A DNA stretch of 64,000 bases. Origin: Solenopsis invicta. Taxonomy: Eukaryota; Arthropoda; Insecta; Hymenoptera; Formicidae. The position numbers were made by a program, and so were the translations under genes. This document shows, piece after piece, positions 41,023 to 50,916 of this stretch (its first letter is position 1; each line of letters starts with the position of its first letter). The stretch is from positions 22,138,501-22,202,500 of the forward strand of contig NC_052665.1 of NCBI RefSeq assembly GCF_016802725.1, read 5' to 3'. The notes beneath the pieces were generated by a model. The model was not told where the DNA came from, made no database searches, and worked only from the letters and a program-made list of their open reading frames with translations.

Positions 41023-41208
41023 CAGTGCGTTGCATTGATGCCTGGAATATCGAGTTTAGGGACCACGTTTCTTTCTTGGTTATTTTTATATTTATGACTG
41101 AATGCTGCGGTGATCGTTGACGGCAGCATTCGGTCATAAACGTAAAAATAACTAAGAAAGAAACGTGGTCCTTAAAATCGGTACCCCAGGCATCAATGCA
41201 ACTCACTG
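41023..41208. mobile_element. Palindromic MITE M2, copy a
   Basis: It is bounded by TA on both sides, with ends CAGTGCGTTGCATTGATGCC and GGCATCAATGCAACTCACTG. It folds along almost its full 186 bp (arms include ACCACGTTTCTTTCTT and AATGCTGC). TA-flanked CAGTG termini suggest a mariner-mobilised MITE. A second copy is at 63019-63904. Confidence 0.8.
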
Positions 41209-41407
41209 TACATACATAAATAAAAATAATGCTTTTGTGATATAATTAGGTTTGATATTTATATTTGACAAGTTGATATTTTGATAATTATATAGAATGA
41301 GACTTCATCAAATGCAAATTTAGATAAAAATGTACTTTAACGCGTTTTGCTACACAATGATATAAGAAAGGTATGTCTTGCGAAATAGAATATTAATCAA
41401 TCATGTA
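41209..41407. other. AT-rich spacer, no gene seen
   Basis: Flank of the Gypsy element. It ends in the ATGTA target copy at 41403-41407. Confidence 0.5.
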
Positions 41408-41581
41408 CGTCAAATATACTTGAAGGACTTGGAATGATAACTATTGTGTAATCACTAGATCTATTTATTCCTGACTACAGTTTTAGGTTAACTGGGTGTG
41501 TGTGTGTGTTGTCAGCGTCGCTGAGCTCCTCGAGGGCGGCGCGTGCAGCGTCGTGCTGCTGCCGCCAATCCGGATATGACA
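41408..41581 (-). repeat. 3' LTR of the Gypsy element
   Basis: It matches 45565-45737 throughout, with scattered substitutions and a longer GT run. The terminal TGTCA has decayed to CGTCA at 41408. The other end, TGACA, is intact. Confidence 0.9.
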
Positions 41582-41604
41582 TCTTTCCCCGGGACATGTA
41601 TAGA

Positions 41605-42807
41605 TTACAAGTTTAACCGAATCACTGATTTACTTATTCGTTGCGATCGTCTCGGACCGGTTGGGGATTTTTCCGCGGGCCTCCCTTCCGTGATTCCTGA
41701 TTGTGGAGATGTCTTCAGGGATGCGTCTCCAGATGGTTTGCTCGAGACGTCCGTATTGGATTCCTTGTAGGCTGGGGAGATGGTTTGCACTATCGTGCTT
41801 GAGTTTCCTGACGTTACGTCGTCCAACTTGAAACTGGGTTTGTGAGGAACTGGTCCTTCATAAGGCAGGACTTGGTCAAGGTGACGTTGGATACGTCCCA
41901 TGTCATCGGAGATATCATAATGAAGATTTCTCGATCTAGATACGATCGTATCGTAATTCCATTTCTTTGCTTTGTTGCCGTAGTTTCTATATTGCACCTT
42001 GGTTCCTTTGTTGAAAAATTTCCGCTTCTTTCCTTCTGCCATGCTTTTCTCGTTCTGTTCCGTTGAAACTTGGTGCTTAACTAGACCCAGTCTACAACGG
42101 ATGGTCCTTCCAAAGATGAGCTCTGCGGGGCTTATGCCTGTAGCTATATTTGGAGATTTCTTGTATCGTATCAGAAATTTGTTCAAATTAAGATGTAGAT
42201 CTCCCGATTCTAACTCCATTGAAGTTAGAGCTCTTTTCGTTGTTTGCACGTAACGTTTAGCTTGACCGTTCATGGCCGGGTGATATGGTGCTGTGACCTT
42301 ATGCTGGATTTCATTTGTTGCTAAGAATTTTTCAAATTCTTCTGATTTGAAACAGGTTCCGTTGTCACTGACTAAGGTGTATAGAAGACCGAAACGTGCG
42401 AATATATTCCGTAGAATCTTAATTGTGGTAGCAGAAGTCATTGATTTTGTCGGAATAACTTCCAGCCATTTTGAGTACGAATCCACCAGTATCAGTAGGT
42501 AGATGTTCTGGAATAAATCTGCGTAATCAACATGGACTTGTTGCCACGGCGATATAGCGTATTCCCATGGGTGGTTGCCCGTCTTTGGTGGGTTTGGTCG
42601 AATCCTGCTACAATTTAGGCATTCCCTGGCCATAGTTTTGATGTTAGCGTCGGTATTTGGCCACCACACGTAGCTTCTAGCGAGAGCCTTCATCTTGACT
42701 ATTCCTGTATGTGCTGAGTGTAATTCGTCTAAGATGCGGCTTCGAAGTTTGGTGGGAAGGGTTTGACTTCTTGCGTGGCTAAAATCAGCTTGCATAATTC
42801 CGGACAT
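41605..42807 (-). pseudogene. Gypsy integrase region, catalytic Glu replaced by Lys
   Basis: A 400-codon open frame. The H-H-C-C zinc-binding domain is HSAHTGIVKMKA...CLNC. The catalytic core has the first Asp in VHVDYADLF and the second in LVSDNGTCF. Where the third acidic residue belongs (HPAxNGQAER), this copy has HPAMNGQAKRYVQTTK, that is Lys for Glu. The C-terminal domain with FNKGTKVQYRNYG and a tail ending RRSQRISK follow. In working elements the enzyme inserts the cDNA. The Glu-to-Lys change should abolish this even though the frame is open. Confidence 0.8.
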
Positions 42808-44249
42808 TTCTTCGTTTTTTTTTCTTTTATTTTCTTGTGGGTTACAGGAAGGAATTCCAGCTGATTTATTTGGAATGTTTCACTTGCATCCATTTTTGAA
42901 TAGGGCTGTGTATGCGGTGCTCTAGGTAAGTAATCGGCGTTTGCGTTTTCCTCCGTTTTCCGGTATCTTATGTCGTAGTTAAATCCTGAAAGGTAACTTG
43001 CGTAATGTAGCAAACGTACCGCTGATGTTGCTGGAAGATTCTTACTAGGATGGAGAATTGCTGGCAGAATTTTTTAACGCCCCAGAATATTGCGGTAGCC
43101 TCCCGATCGATTTGACTGTAATTTTGCTTTGCTCAAGTCAATGACCTTGAGGCAAAAGCTATAGGTCTTTCTGTATTGTGCGAAAGTATGTGCGATAATA
43201 CAGCTCCCAGACCTGTGGGGGATGCGTCTGTTGCCAAGGGGCAGTTTATCGTTAAACGCATTAAATTTCTGGTACTTGCTATGTCTGACTTGATGGACTT
43301 CTAAGCACGATTATGTTCGTGATTAAAGTAAAATGGTATCTTCTTCTTGAGAAATTGATGAAGTGGGTGCAACTTAGCAGCTAAGTTGGGTAAGAACTTT
43401 TGGTAGTAATTAACTAGCCCCAAAAATGTGCGTAATTGTGAAACGTCTGAAGGAGGCGGACTGTTTATAATTGCTGCTATTTTCTCTTCAGTAGCGTGAA
43501 GGCCGTCTTTGTCAATTCTATGTCCCAGATACGAAATATTGGATTTGAAAAATTGACATTTTGCACGATTGGTATGTAGGTTATGTTGTCGTAAACGTAG
43601 TAGTACTTTGCGTAGTCGGTTCAGGAGTTCCTGTTCTGTTGCTCCTTGAATAGCGATATCGTTGAAGAAACAAACTACTCCATCGAGGTCTTGAAGGACT
43701 TGATCCATGAATCTTTGTCAAGCGTTCGGTGCTGTTTTAACCTCAAACATCAGAGGTTTAACTTTGTAAACTCCCAGGTGAGTGCTTATGGCTTGCATCA
43801 TTGCCGATTCATCATCAACCGGCATGTGTAGATATGCTTGATGAATATCTAGGGTGCAGAAAAATTGATCACCGTTCATTTTATTGAATATATCTTCGAT
43901 TTTCGGTATGGGATATTGATCATCTTTCATTTCTTTGTTGATTGTGGCCTTGTAGTTGGCGTATACCCGGATGCTTCCATCTTTTTTGATGATTGGCACG
44001 ATAGGGGTGCCCCATGTTGAGTGCTCGATTTTCTCAATAATTTCCAATTCCTCAAGTCGTTTCAGTTTTGCTTCGACTTTGGGACGTAATGCGTATGGTA
44101 CAGGACGCGGTTTGATGAAAATTGGTTGTTTCTTGGAATTTGCTAATTTCAGGGAATATGCAACCTCCGGAATTTTTCCCTAGTTGTAGTGTAAGGACAT
44201 CGTTGAATTCCTTAAGAAGAGTATCTAATTTTGATTCGTAATTAGCCAA
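42729..44249 (-). pseudogene. Gypsy reverse transcriptase and RNase H, broken
   Basis: RT blocks are STWGTPIVPIIKKDGSIRVY, ATINKEMKDDQYPIP, FCTLDIHQAYLHMPVDDES (first catalytic Asp present), and then VVCFFNDIAIQG where the YxDD box should be. The box has become FFND, losing one of the two catalytic Asp residues. GHRIDKDGLHATEEKI and LRTFLGLVNYYQKFLPNLA follow. RNase H remnants include SGFNYDIRYRKTEENANADYLPRAP. Stops at 44048-44051 and 43709-43717, plus a broken stretch at 43014-43300, separate the frames. Confidence 0.8.
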
Positions 44250-44288
44250 ACCGATGTTGCGTATTTCTTTCCAGTTTAACTCGAACGT

Positions 44289-44552
44289 TTAAAGCCAATT
44301 TCGGCCGAATATCGTATCGACGTTGAGTGGAAAAACGTAGATTGTTTCTTGGCTTTGCTGGTTTCCGTATTGTATTGCAACTTTGGCTGCTCCTACTGGC
44401 CGTAATATTTCGCCCGAATACGTTCTAAGTTTGATCTTGGTGGGCTTTAACCTCACCTTAGGACAAAGTTCTTTAAATCTCGTTTCCGAGATCGTCAAAA
44501 CAGCTGCTCCAGTGTCCAATTCCATTTTGCATCTGGAACCATTTAATTTCAT
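44289..44552 (-). pseudogene. Gypsy aspartic protease
   Basis: The retropepsin signature MELDTGAAVLTISE (active-site DTGA) is present. FPLNVDTIFGRNWL is the usual end of Gypsy proteases. It lies between gag and RT as expected. This piece is open but separated from gag and RT by stops. Confidence 0.75.
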
Positions 44553-44600
44553 TGATAAGAGTATCTTATTTAAATTTACCGAATTGATTGCAACAATGTT

Positions 44601-45467
44601 TTAAATGTCTGGGTACTCTTCCCCCGATTCGCTGCTGGTGTCCACCACTTGCTTCTGTTCGGGTGATTTTCTTGTGCCCAACAGACAGACGTTTTGTAGA
44701 TGTCCTTTCTTATCGCATTTCGTATACTTAAGGTTTTTTGCAAGACAGTTCTTCGCAATGTGATTCTTCTTACCGCATCGTAGGCATCTCCCCCAGAATT
44801 TTGCTGCGTTTCCTAAAGGTTTCCGACCTTCCGATACTTTGGACGAAGGGCTTGATTTACGTATGGCGTTGACTTCATGCTCTGCTTTCTGCATTTGACT
44901 CGATTCCCTCTTTGCGATCTCTACTGCTTGTGCTACTTGCACTGTTTCCTCGAAACTCGAGCCAGCTTTCAACTGAAGCAGACGTTCGCGGATTTCGCTG
45001 TCTCGAAGTCCATGGATAAACTAAGTGCGTAGATGTGTGTTGATTGTAGATTTCTTGCAGTGTTCGCACTTAAAATCACAGTACAATGTCATTTTACGAA
45101 GTTTGGCTACATAATTAGCAATTGTTTCTCCCTCGTGCTGTGTGCGTAATGCAAATTTGTGTTGTTCTGCTATTACGCTGGATTGAGGAGTTAAATGTTG
45201 TTTTAGCAATTTTACTAATTCTTGGTATGTTTTAGTATTAGGTAATTCCGGTGTTGTTAATTTGGTTAACGTTTGATATATTCTCGGATTTAAATAGTTA
45301 AGATTTGAACACATGCCATATCTTGTTTGGGCGTAAAATCGTCTAGTTTCTTTTCCCATGAAAATAGTCGCATTAGGACCTTGAGCTACTAACTGAGCTT
45401 GAGTTTGCTGAACTCCCTGTAACACTGTTGCCATGGAACGTAGCAATTTTTCAATTTCAGTGGTCAT
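44601..45467 (-). pseudogene. Gypsy gag with zinc knuckles, frameshifted
   Basis: The start MTTEIEKLLRSMATVLQGVQ begins a capsid-like region with TKTYQELVKLLKQHLTP and HEGETIANYVAKLRKM, the typical Gypsy gag pattern. A frameshift near 45020 leads to GSSFEETVQVAQAVEIAKRE and the knuckle CLRCGKKNHIAKNC. A second knuckle (KYTKCDKKGHLQNVC) has lost its first Cys. In working elements this forms the particle and binds RNA. Confidence 0.8.
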
Positions 45468-45564
45468 CTTATATTACGTGAATCTTAACGAGAAGAGAAG
45501 GAGAAAGGGAAAGATATACTTATATGGACAATAACTCCCCGTGTTATTCCCTCTCATCGCCAGT

Positions 45565-45737
45565 TGTCAGATATACTTGAAGAACTTGGAATGATAACTA
45601 TTGTGTAATCACTAGATCTATTTATTCCTGATTACAGTTTTAGGTTAACTCAGTGTGTGTGTTGTTGTCAGCGTCGCTGAGCTGCTCGGGGGCGGCGCGC
45701 GCAGCGTCGCGCTGTTGCCGCCAATCCGGATATGACA
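45565..45737 (-). repeat. 5' LTR of the Gypsy element
   Basis: 173 bp with TGTCA...TGACA ends. Compared with the other LTR it differs at several sites, for example CTGAGCTGCTCGGG against CTGAGCTCCTCGAG, which fits an old insertion. Confidence 0.9.
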
Positions 45738-45742
45738 ATGTA

Positions 45743-46034
45743 AGTGTTTATAACTTATAAATTTGGAAAATACATGTGTGAGCGGAGAATTCAGTTTTGA
45801 CAAAAGTCCGTATTCTAAATTATTCAATATTTTTTAATTAAACAAAGTTAAATTTAATGACTAATGAAATTAATTTACTTTAAAATTTGCATAAATAAAA
45901 AACTAAATTCAAGTTAATTTTGAAAAACAATGTTTGTATTAAATTACAATGTAATTTTTAAAATTAGATTACTATATAACAAAATAGTTGTTACAATATA
46001 TGGATCATCAAAAATAAATGTAATATATATTATA
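45743..46034. other. AT-rich spacer, no gene seen
   Basis: Between the Gypsy element and a mariner. Nothing coding. Confidence 0.5.
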
Positions 46035-46961
46035 CAGGGTTGGGCAGAGGAACCTGACACATTTTAATAACCACTTGCGCGGCCGCTATTAATCGGAAGA
46101 GGTTGAAACTCCGGGAGAATAAACTAGACACTTGAAGGTTTTTTTTGTTTATTTATCAAAAATTATATCGGCTAAATGATGGCCGTTACAAGCAATACAA
46201 TTTTCGAGGCGTTTTTCGAAATTATCATACACTTTTTTCAACATCGCTGGCTTTATTTCTGCAATTTCTCTCCGAATATTGGCTCTCAGCTGGTCCAAGG
46301 TTCGAGGTTTGTTAGCGTAGACACGTTGCTTCAAATAGCCCCACAAAAAGAAGTCGCTTACGAAACTTACGGTCAATTTCTTCGTTGTCCAACAACTCCT
46401 TCATTTTTTCTGCGAATCTTAATCGAGCTGCATAGTCGGTATATTTCAATTCCTGGGTTATGAGAATTTTGTAGGGATGAAAATTCATCGCTTTCAACAT
46501 TCTGCTAAACGATCGACGAGACATTCCGAGAGCTTGAGCATGTTTACCGGCAGAACGGCGTGGACTTCGTTGCAAAGAGGTGCGAACGCGTGTCTCATTT
46601 TCAGGGGTTCTTACCGTTCTTGGTTGCCCTGGAGGCTTTTGTTTCGTGGCTGTGGCTGTTTGTCGGAAGTTTTTGACCCACAGATTCACAGAATTACGAG
46701 AGGGAACCGGATCTCGTGAACGAAGAGAATATTCAATACGAAAATCGCGAATTGCTTGAACGTAGGACTGAGTTATGAAAAAACGCTCGCAAACGAACGC
46801 GCGTTGTTGCGGCGGCCACTTCTCCATACTGGAACTGTACTGATATGTAAACATAAACCTTCAACCATCTATTTTTCGCTCCCGGAGTTACAGCGCCCTC
46901 TTTTCACTTGGAGGGGAATAACGATTTTTTAAAATGTGTCAGGTTTTTCTGCCCAACCCTG
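46035..46961 (-). pseudogene. Tc1/mariner-type transposon with catalytic core deleted
   Basis: It is bounded by TA, with termini CAGGGTTGGGCAGA and TCTGCCCAACCCTG. On the - strand the transposase N-terminus has helix-turn-helix segments (QQRAFVCERFFITQSYVQAI, VNLWVKNFRQT, QPRTVRTPENETRVRTS) and continues GMSRRSFSRMLKAMNFHPYK and YAARLRFAEKMKELLDN. It then jumps to a C-terminal piece, FLWGYLKQRVYANKPRTLDQ and NFEKRLENCIACNGHH. The part with the catalytic DDE/D triad is gone, so it is an internally deleted copy of about 927 bp. A mobilised derivative would rely on proteins from elsewhere. Confidence 0.8.
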
Positions 46962-47453
46962 TATTTGTTAATTAAGTTTATGCAATATAATTAAGAAATA
47001 TTGTTATTTACTTATGAATATATTTTTTTATAATTTTTTTTATATAATTAAATTTTTACAGTAAAAGTTATACAGGTAGAAACCTTTTTCACGACCGCTT
47101 GATAGTTGCAAAGACAGAGCCTCTAAAAGTAAATTTTGGAACGCAAACTAAACTTCCGCGCATTATCCATACATAATCGCTGTGCGTAGACTCTCTATGA
47201 GTGAAAAATGAAAAAATGAAAAGTGAAAAGTGAAACGTGAAAAATTCCACGTGAAATTACATGATTGACCCCCTGGTGATAATCTGTGTACACTTTATGT
47301 TAACACACCTTGATAACCAAGTGTGATTTTGCATGTTAAGTAAACTAATGCAATTTACGAGTTGTTATGAAGTTGCCATCAATTGCTGACACCGAAGTCC
47401 TGTGCAAACTGAGTTAGCAACATGAGAACAAATAGCTTTCAATAGTTTATGAA
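46962..47453. other. Spacer with decayed repeats, no gene seen
   Basis: AT-rich. The GTGAAAAGTGAAACGTGAAAA words at 47220-47250 recall 40750-40860, and GGTGATAATCTGTGTACACTTTATG at 47274 recalls the sequence next to the 5S-like repeat at 3345. The copia target copy ATTTT closes it at 47454-47458. Confidence 0.4.
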
Positions 47454-47458
47454 ATTTT

Positions 47459-47729
47459 TGTTGCATAGAAGTTTTTCGCACTCTATTTTACTTATTAATT
47501 CCCTATGTAACATTCTCTATTATAGTTATTTTTCTACAAATCATATTCATTTCTTGGGTAACTCGGCCATCTATATAATTGTGTGTTCTAAGTTCTTCTT
47601 TGACTTATCATGGTCGTTCTTTGTCTGTAAAAGCCGTGCTTGATTATTCTGAATAAAACTCGTGTGTTCTTTAATTACAAGTGAATAATCGTGTCCTCTC
47701 TCCTCTCTCAATAACCACTAACTTCAACA
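47459..47729 (+). repeat. Copia 5' LTR
   Basis: TGTTGCAT...CTTCAACA, 271 bp, with AATAAA near 47653. Identical by eye to the 3' LTR. Confidence 0.95.
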
Positions 47730-47745
47730 GGTTATGGGCCCAGGC
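47730..47745 (+). promoter_or_regulatory. Copia primer-binding site (initiator tRNA-Met, internal)
   Basis: GGTTATGGGCCCAG directly after the LTR is complementary to the anticodon arm of initiator tRNA-Met (CTGGGCCCATAACC). Drosophila copia uses an internal fragment of this tRNA as primer, and this element appears to do the same. Confidence 0.8.
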
Positions 47746-47884
47746 ACCTAATATTGGGCAAAATAGATTAAAAAGGAGAGAGATCGGAAACCGCATGTTC
47801 GTGCGTTACGAGTGACTGCCGAAGTGAGTCGGTCGGCCATTACGTGTAAGAAAGAAATCAGTGCTCGCGATTCATATAACAAAT

Positions 47885-48900
47885 ATGAGTGAAGAAATTT
47901 CAATGCGAGGTGTCACAAAGTTTGACGGACAAAATTTCCAGATATGGAAATTTCAGGTGAATTCGATTTTAACTGCGTATGGCATATTAGATATCGTCAA
48001 CGGTACGCGAGCACGACCAGCGGACACTTCAGAGGCTTTACTGAAAACGTGGATCAAAGAAAACGCCAAGGCGATGTTTATTCTCTCAACATCGATGGAA
48101 CCGAAACAAATGGAAAGTCTTATAACCTGCACGACAGCCAGAGAGATGTGGATAAAGCTCAGTTCAATACATGAGCAAAAGTCAGCTACGAACGCACTCA
48201 TTTTAACGCAACGTTTTCATGAATATAAGATGAATTCGACTGACTCTGTAGTTCAGCATGTTGCGAAGGTGCAGAATATGGCACAACAACTGAAAGATGT
48301 TGGAGAGGCAGTGTAGCTATAATGTAGCTATAATGGCAAAAATTATTGCTGGTTTGCCACATAAGTTTAATGCGCTGAAAACTGCGTGGGATAGCGTGTC
48401 GATTGAGCAGCAAACTATGGATAACCTCACGGAGCGTTTGATAAAAGAAGAACTTTGTTTGTCAGCAGATGATGAAACTCCTGGAGCGTTTGCTGCAATG
48501 TCCCTAGGGAGAAATCGAAAATCAGCTAAAGATTTCAAGAAGCCCTTCAATAAATTTCAGAACAAGGATCCTGAAGCAAGAAATACGACCGATCAAGAAT
48601 GCTATTTCTGTCATAAAAAAGGACATTTTGCGAAGGATTGCTGGAAAAAGAAGGCAGAAAAGGAAACAAAACGTCCACAATCTGATGGAAACAACTCGGC
48701 ATTTAGTGCTACACTGTCAAGGAGCAAGAGTGATCAAGGTGGTCAAAGCGGAAGAAAATCAGTGCCATCTAGTGATACACAGGAGGAATCTTCACGAGCG
48801 CTGGGGTGCAAGTTACTAGATCGCGATGTTAATGACGTGTGGCTTACCGATAGTGGCGCGTCGCGTCACGGCGAGACTGGCTTCGTGATTATCGGCCAAT
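47885..48900 (+). pseudogene. Copia gag and protease start, frameshifted
   Basis: Starting at MSEEISMRGVTKFDGQNFQI, this is a typical Copia gag N-terminus. Blocks WKFQVNSILTAYGILDIVNG and AREMWIKLSSIHEQKS follow. A TAG at about 48314 and an 11-bp tandem duplication (GTAGCTATAAT at 48313-48323 and 48324-48334) disrupt the frame. Gag resumes with IMAKIIAGLPHKFNALKTAW and a CCHC knuckle CYFCHKKGHFAKDC. The protease begins VWLTDSGASRHG (active-site DSGA), then a second frameshift near 48865 moves reading to the integrase frame. Confidence 0.85.
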
Positions 48901-50238
48901 AGCGAACGAATCAATAGCTCTTGGAGATGACGGTACGTGTGCTGTGCGTGGAATTGGTACAGTAGTAATTAAAAAGTTAGTAAATAATAAATGGTGTGAT
49001 GCACAAATAAAAAATGTACTTTATGTTCCGGATATTCGAAGGAACTTGTTCTCGGTCGGCGTGTGCACAACAAATGGGTACGAGGTTACATTCCGCAAAA
49101 ATCGTGTAATACTGAAAAGAGACAATAAACTAGCTGCAGAAGGTATTAAACAAGACAACGAACTGTACCAAATGTATTTTGTAGTAGAATCGGTAAACGC
49201 GAATAAGGAAGTGAACGCGGTTACGGTGGATTTTCGTGCGCTTCACGAGCGGCTTGGCCACGTGAACAAGAAGACTCTCACGGACATGATTGAGAAAGGA
49301 CTTGTAAGTAAAATCAAAGGAGATAAAAAGGTTGATTTCTTCTGTGAAGCGTGTCAATTTGGTAAAGCACATCGACTTCCTATTGAGAGAAAGGAAGATA
49401 AAATTGTGAGACAGCCTAGAGAATTAATACATTCGGACGTTGGAGGGCCTATGTCAGTTGAATCACTTGGAGGATGTAGATTCTACGTTATTTTTAAGGA
49501 CGATGCCACTGGATACAGGCAAGTATATTTCATGAGGCATAAATCTGAAGTACTAGAGCGTTTAAAAGAATTTGAAGCTATAATTTCTAATAAATTTAAG
49601 AGACGAATTGTTGCCCTACGCTCAGATAATGGAAGAGAATACTGTAATCAAGGTGTAAAACAGTATTTGGCAAGCAAAGGTATTACTCATGAAACAACTG
49701 CACCGTTTACGCCTGAACAAAATGGGAAATCGGAGCGTGACAACCGTACAATTGTGGAGAGTGCACGCACGATGCTCGAAGCGAGTAAACTCCCTAGATA
49801 TCTATGGGCGGAGGCAGTGAACATTGCAGTCTATATACGAAATAGGATTCCAACAACGCAACATCCAAACAGTACACCGTACGAACTGTGGACTGAAAAG
49901 AAGGCCAATTTGGAGCATCTGCGCATTTTTGGAACTGAAGCTTATGCACATGTCCCAAAACAGTTACGTACAAAATTGGATCCCAAGGCGAAAAAGGTAT
50001 TACTAGTAGGCTATCAAGGAAATTCACACAATTATAGACTTTATAATCCAGTATCGAAAACCGTTATAGTATCACGTGATGTAACATTTAATGAGAAGGT
50101 ACAAGGATTTAATGAAGAACATGATGAAAACAAAGAGACAAGCCTGAAGATTTCAGTGGACAATAAGGAAGAAGTAGGTCAAGAACTGGAGCAAGTTGAG
50201 GAAATACCAGAAGATCTACAACCAAAAGAAAATGCATC
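48870..50238 (+). pseudogene. Copia protease end and integrase, cut by the Bel/Pao insertion
   Basis: An open frame of more than 430 codons holds a GAG-pre-integrase segment (VDFRALHERLGHVNKKTL, then FFCEACQFGKAHRLP) and the integrase core LIHSDVGGPMSVESLGG with the first Asp. VALRSDNGREYCNQG supplies the second Asp. TAPFTPEQNGKSERDNRTI supplies Glu in the usual place. The C-terminal part has HLRIFGTEAYAHVP and KKVLLVGYQGNSHNYRLY. The frame runs into the Bel/Pao LTR at 50239. All three catalytic residues are present, but the downstream polyprotein is cut off. Confidence 0.85.
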
Positions 50239-50683
50239 TGTATAATCGTGAGGCTGTGCCTCTCCACGAATGCCACCGGAATGTGCTCGGTGGCCGTGGC
50301 CGAAAGACATGTGTCTCTCTACGTTTTGTATGTCCGCTGCCTTTATGATACGATGTACTCGCTGGGTGGGGAACAAGAAGAAAATCCGCGCACCATGTAT
50401 AAAACTGTATTTCGCGTAGTACAAACGATCACAAGAGATGACGAGAACAATGTCTATAGACACGCACCATGGCGGCTCACAACGAAAAGTGAAGTCGCGC
50501 TCGCGCTTGGCGACAAGGCGCAGCCGAAAAACGAACGAAAATCGCGGAAAAAGGTCGCGAGACCCAAGAGATGGCGATGCCTGCTCGCAAGGCGCAGGAC
50601 GAGCCTAAGAGTGGCGCGAATACGGACGGCGCGAAACTTATTGAATTAAATTAAAGATACTATGTATATATATTATACGTGCA
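50239..50683 (-). repeat. Bel/Pao 3' LTR
   Basis: About 445 bp. Against 56680-57126 it differs by three substitutions (all A here, G there on the + strand), an extra 4 bp (GGGT), one missing base and a rearranged TATATA-rich end near 50665-50683. Confidence 0.9.
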
Positions 50684-50916
50684 ACGCCGCCCCTCCGTTG
50701 AAAGGACATACTTTCAACATTATGTTACAGCTTGGATCACTGAGTGATCGTTTGAGAAGGCGATTGCTGGAAGAGCATGTACAATAATTGTTTGAACGCA
50801 AATAACTTGTTCGAAAACTTGAAATAATTACTGAAATGAAATGGCGCAGGTTACAAAATAAACTTAAAATTACGCGAGTTTGTTTGGTCGGATTATAAAA
50901 AAAATCTCATTACGTG

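Larger units (their letters stand above)
41408..45737 (-). mobile_element. Ty3/Gypsy LTR retrotransposon, complete structure but inactive
   Basis: Two LTRs of about 174 bp bound a 4.3-kb element. The 5-bp target duplication ATGTA lies at 41403-41407 and 45738-45742. On the - strand the order is 5' LTR, primer-binding region (ACTGGCGATGAGAGGGAA next to the LTR), gag, protease, RT, RNase H, integrase, polypurine tract (CCCGGGGAAAGA) and 3' LTR. Integrase after RNase H defines Gypsy. The short LTRs and K02A2.6-like pol suggest a Mag-like lineage. Several stops and lost catalytic residues show it is dead. Confidence 0.9.
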
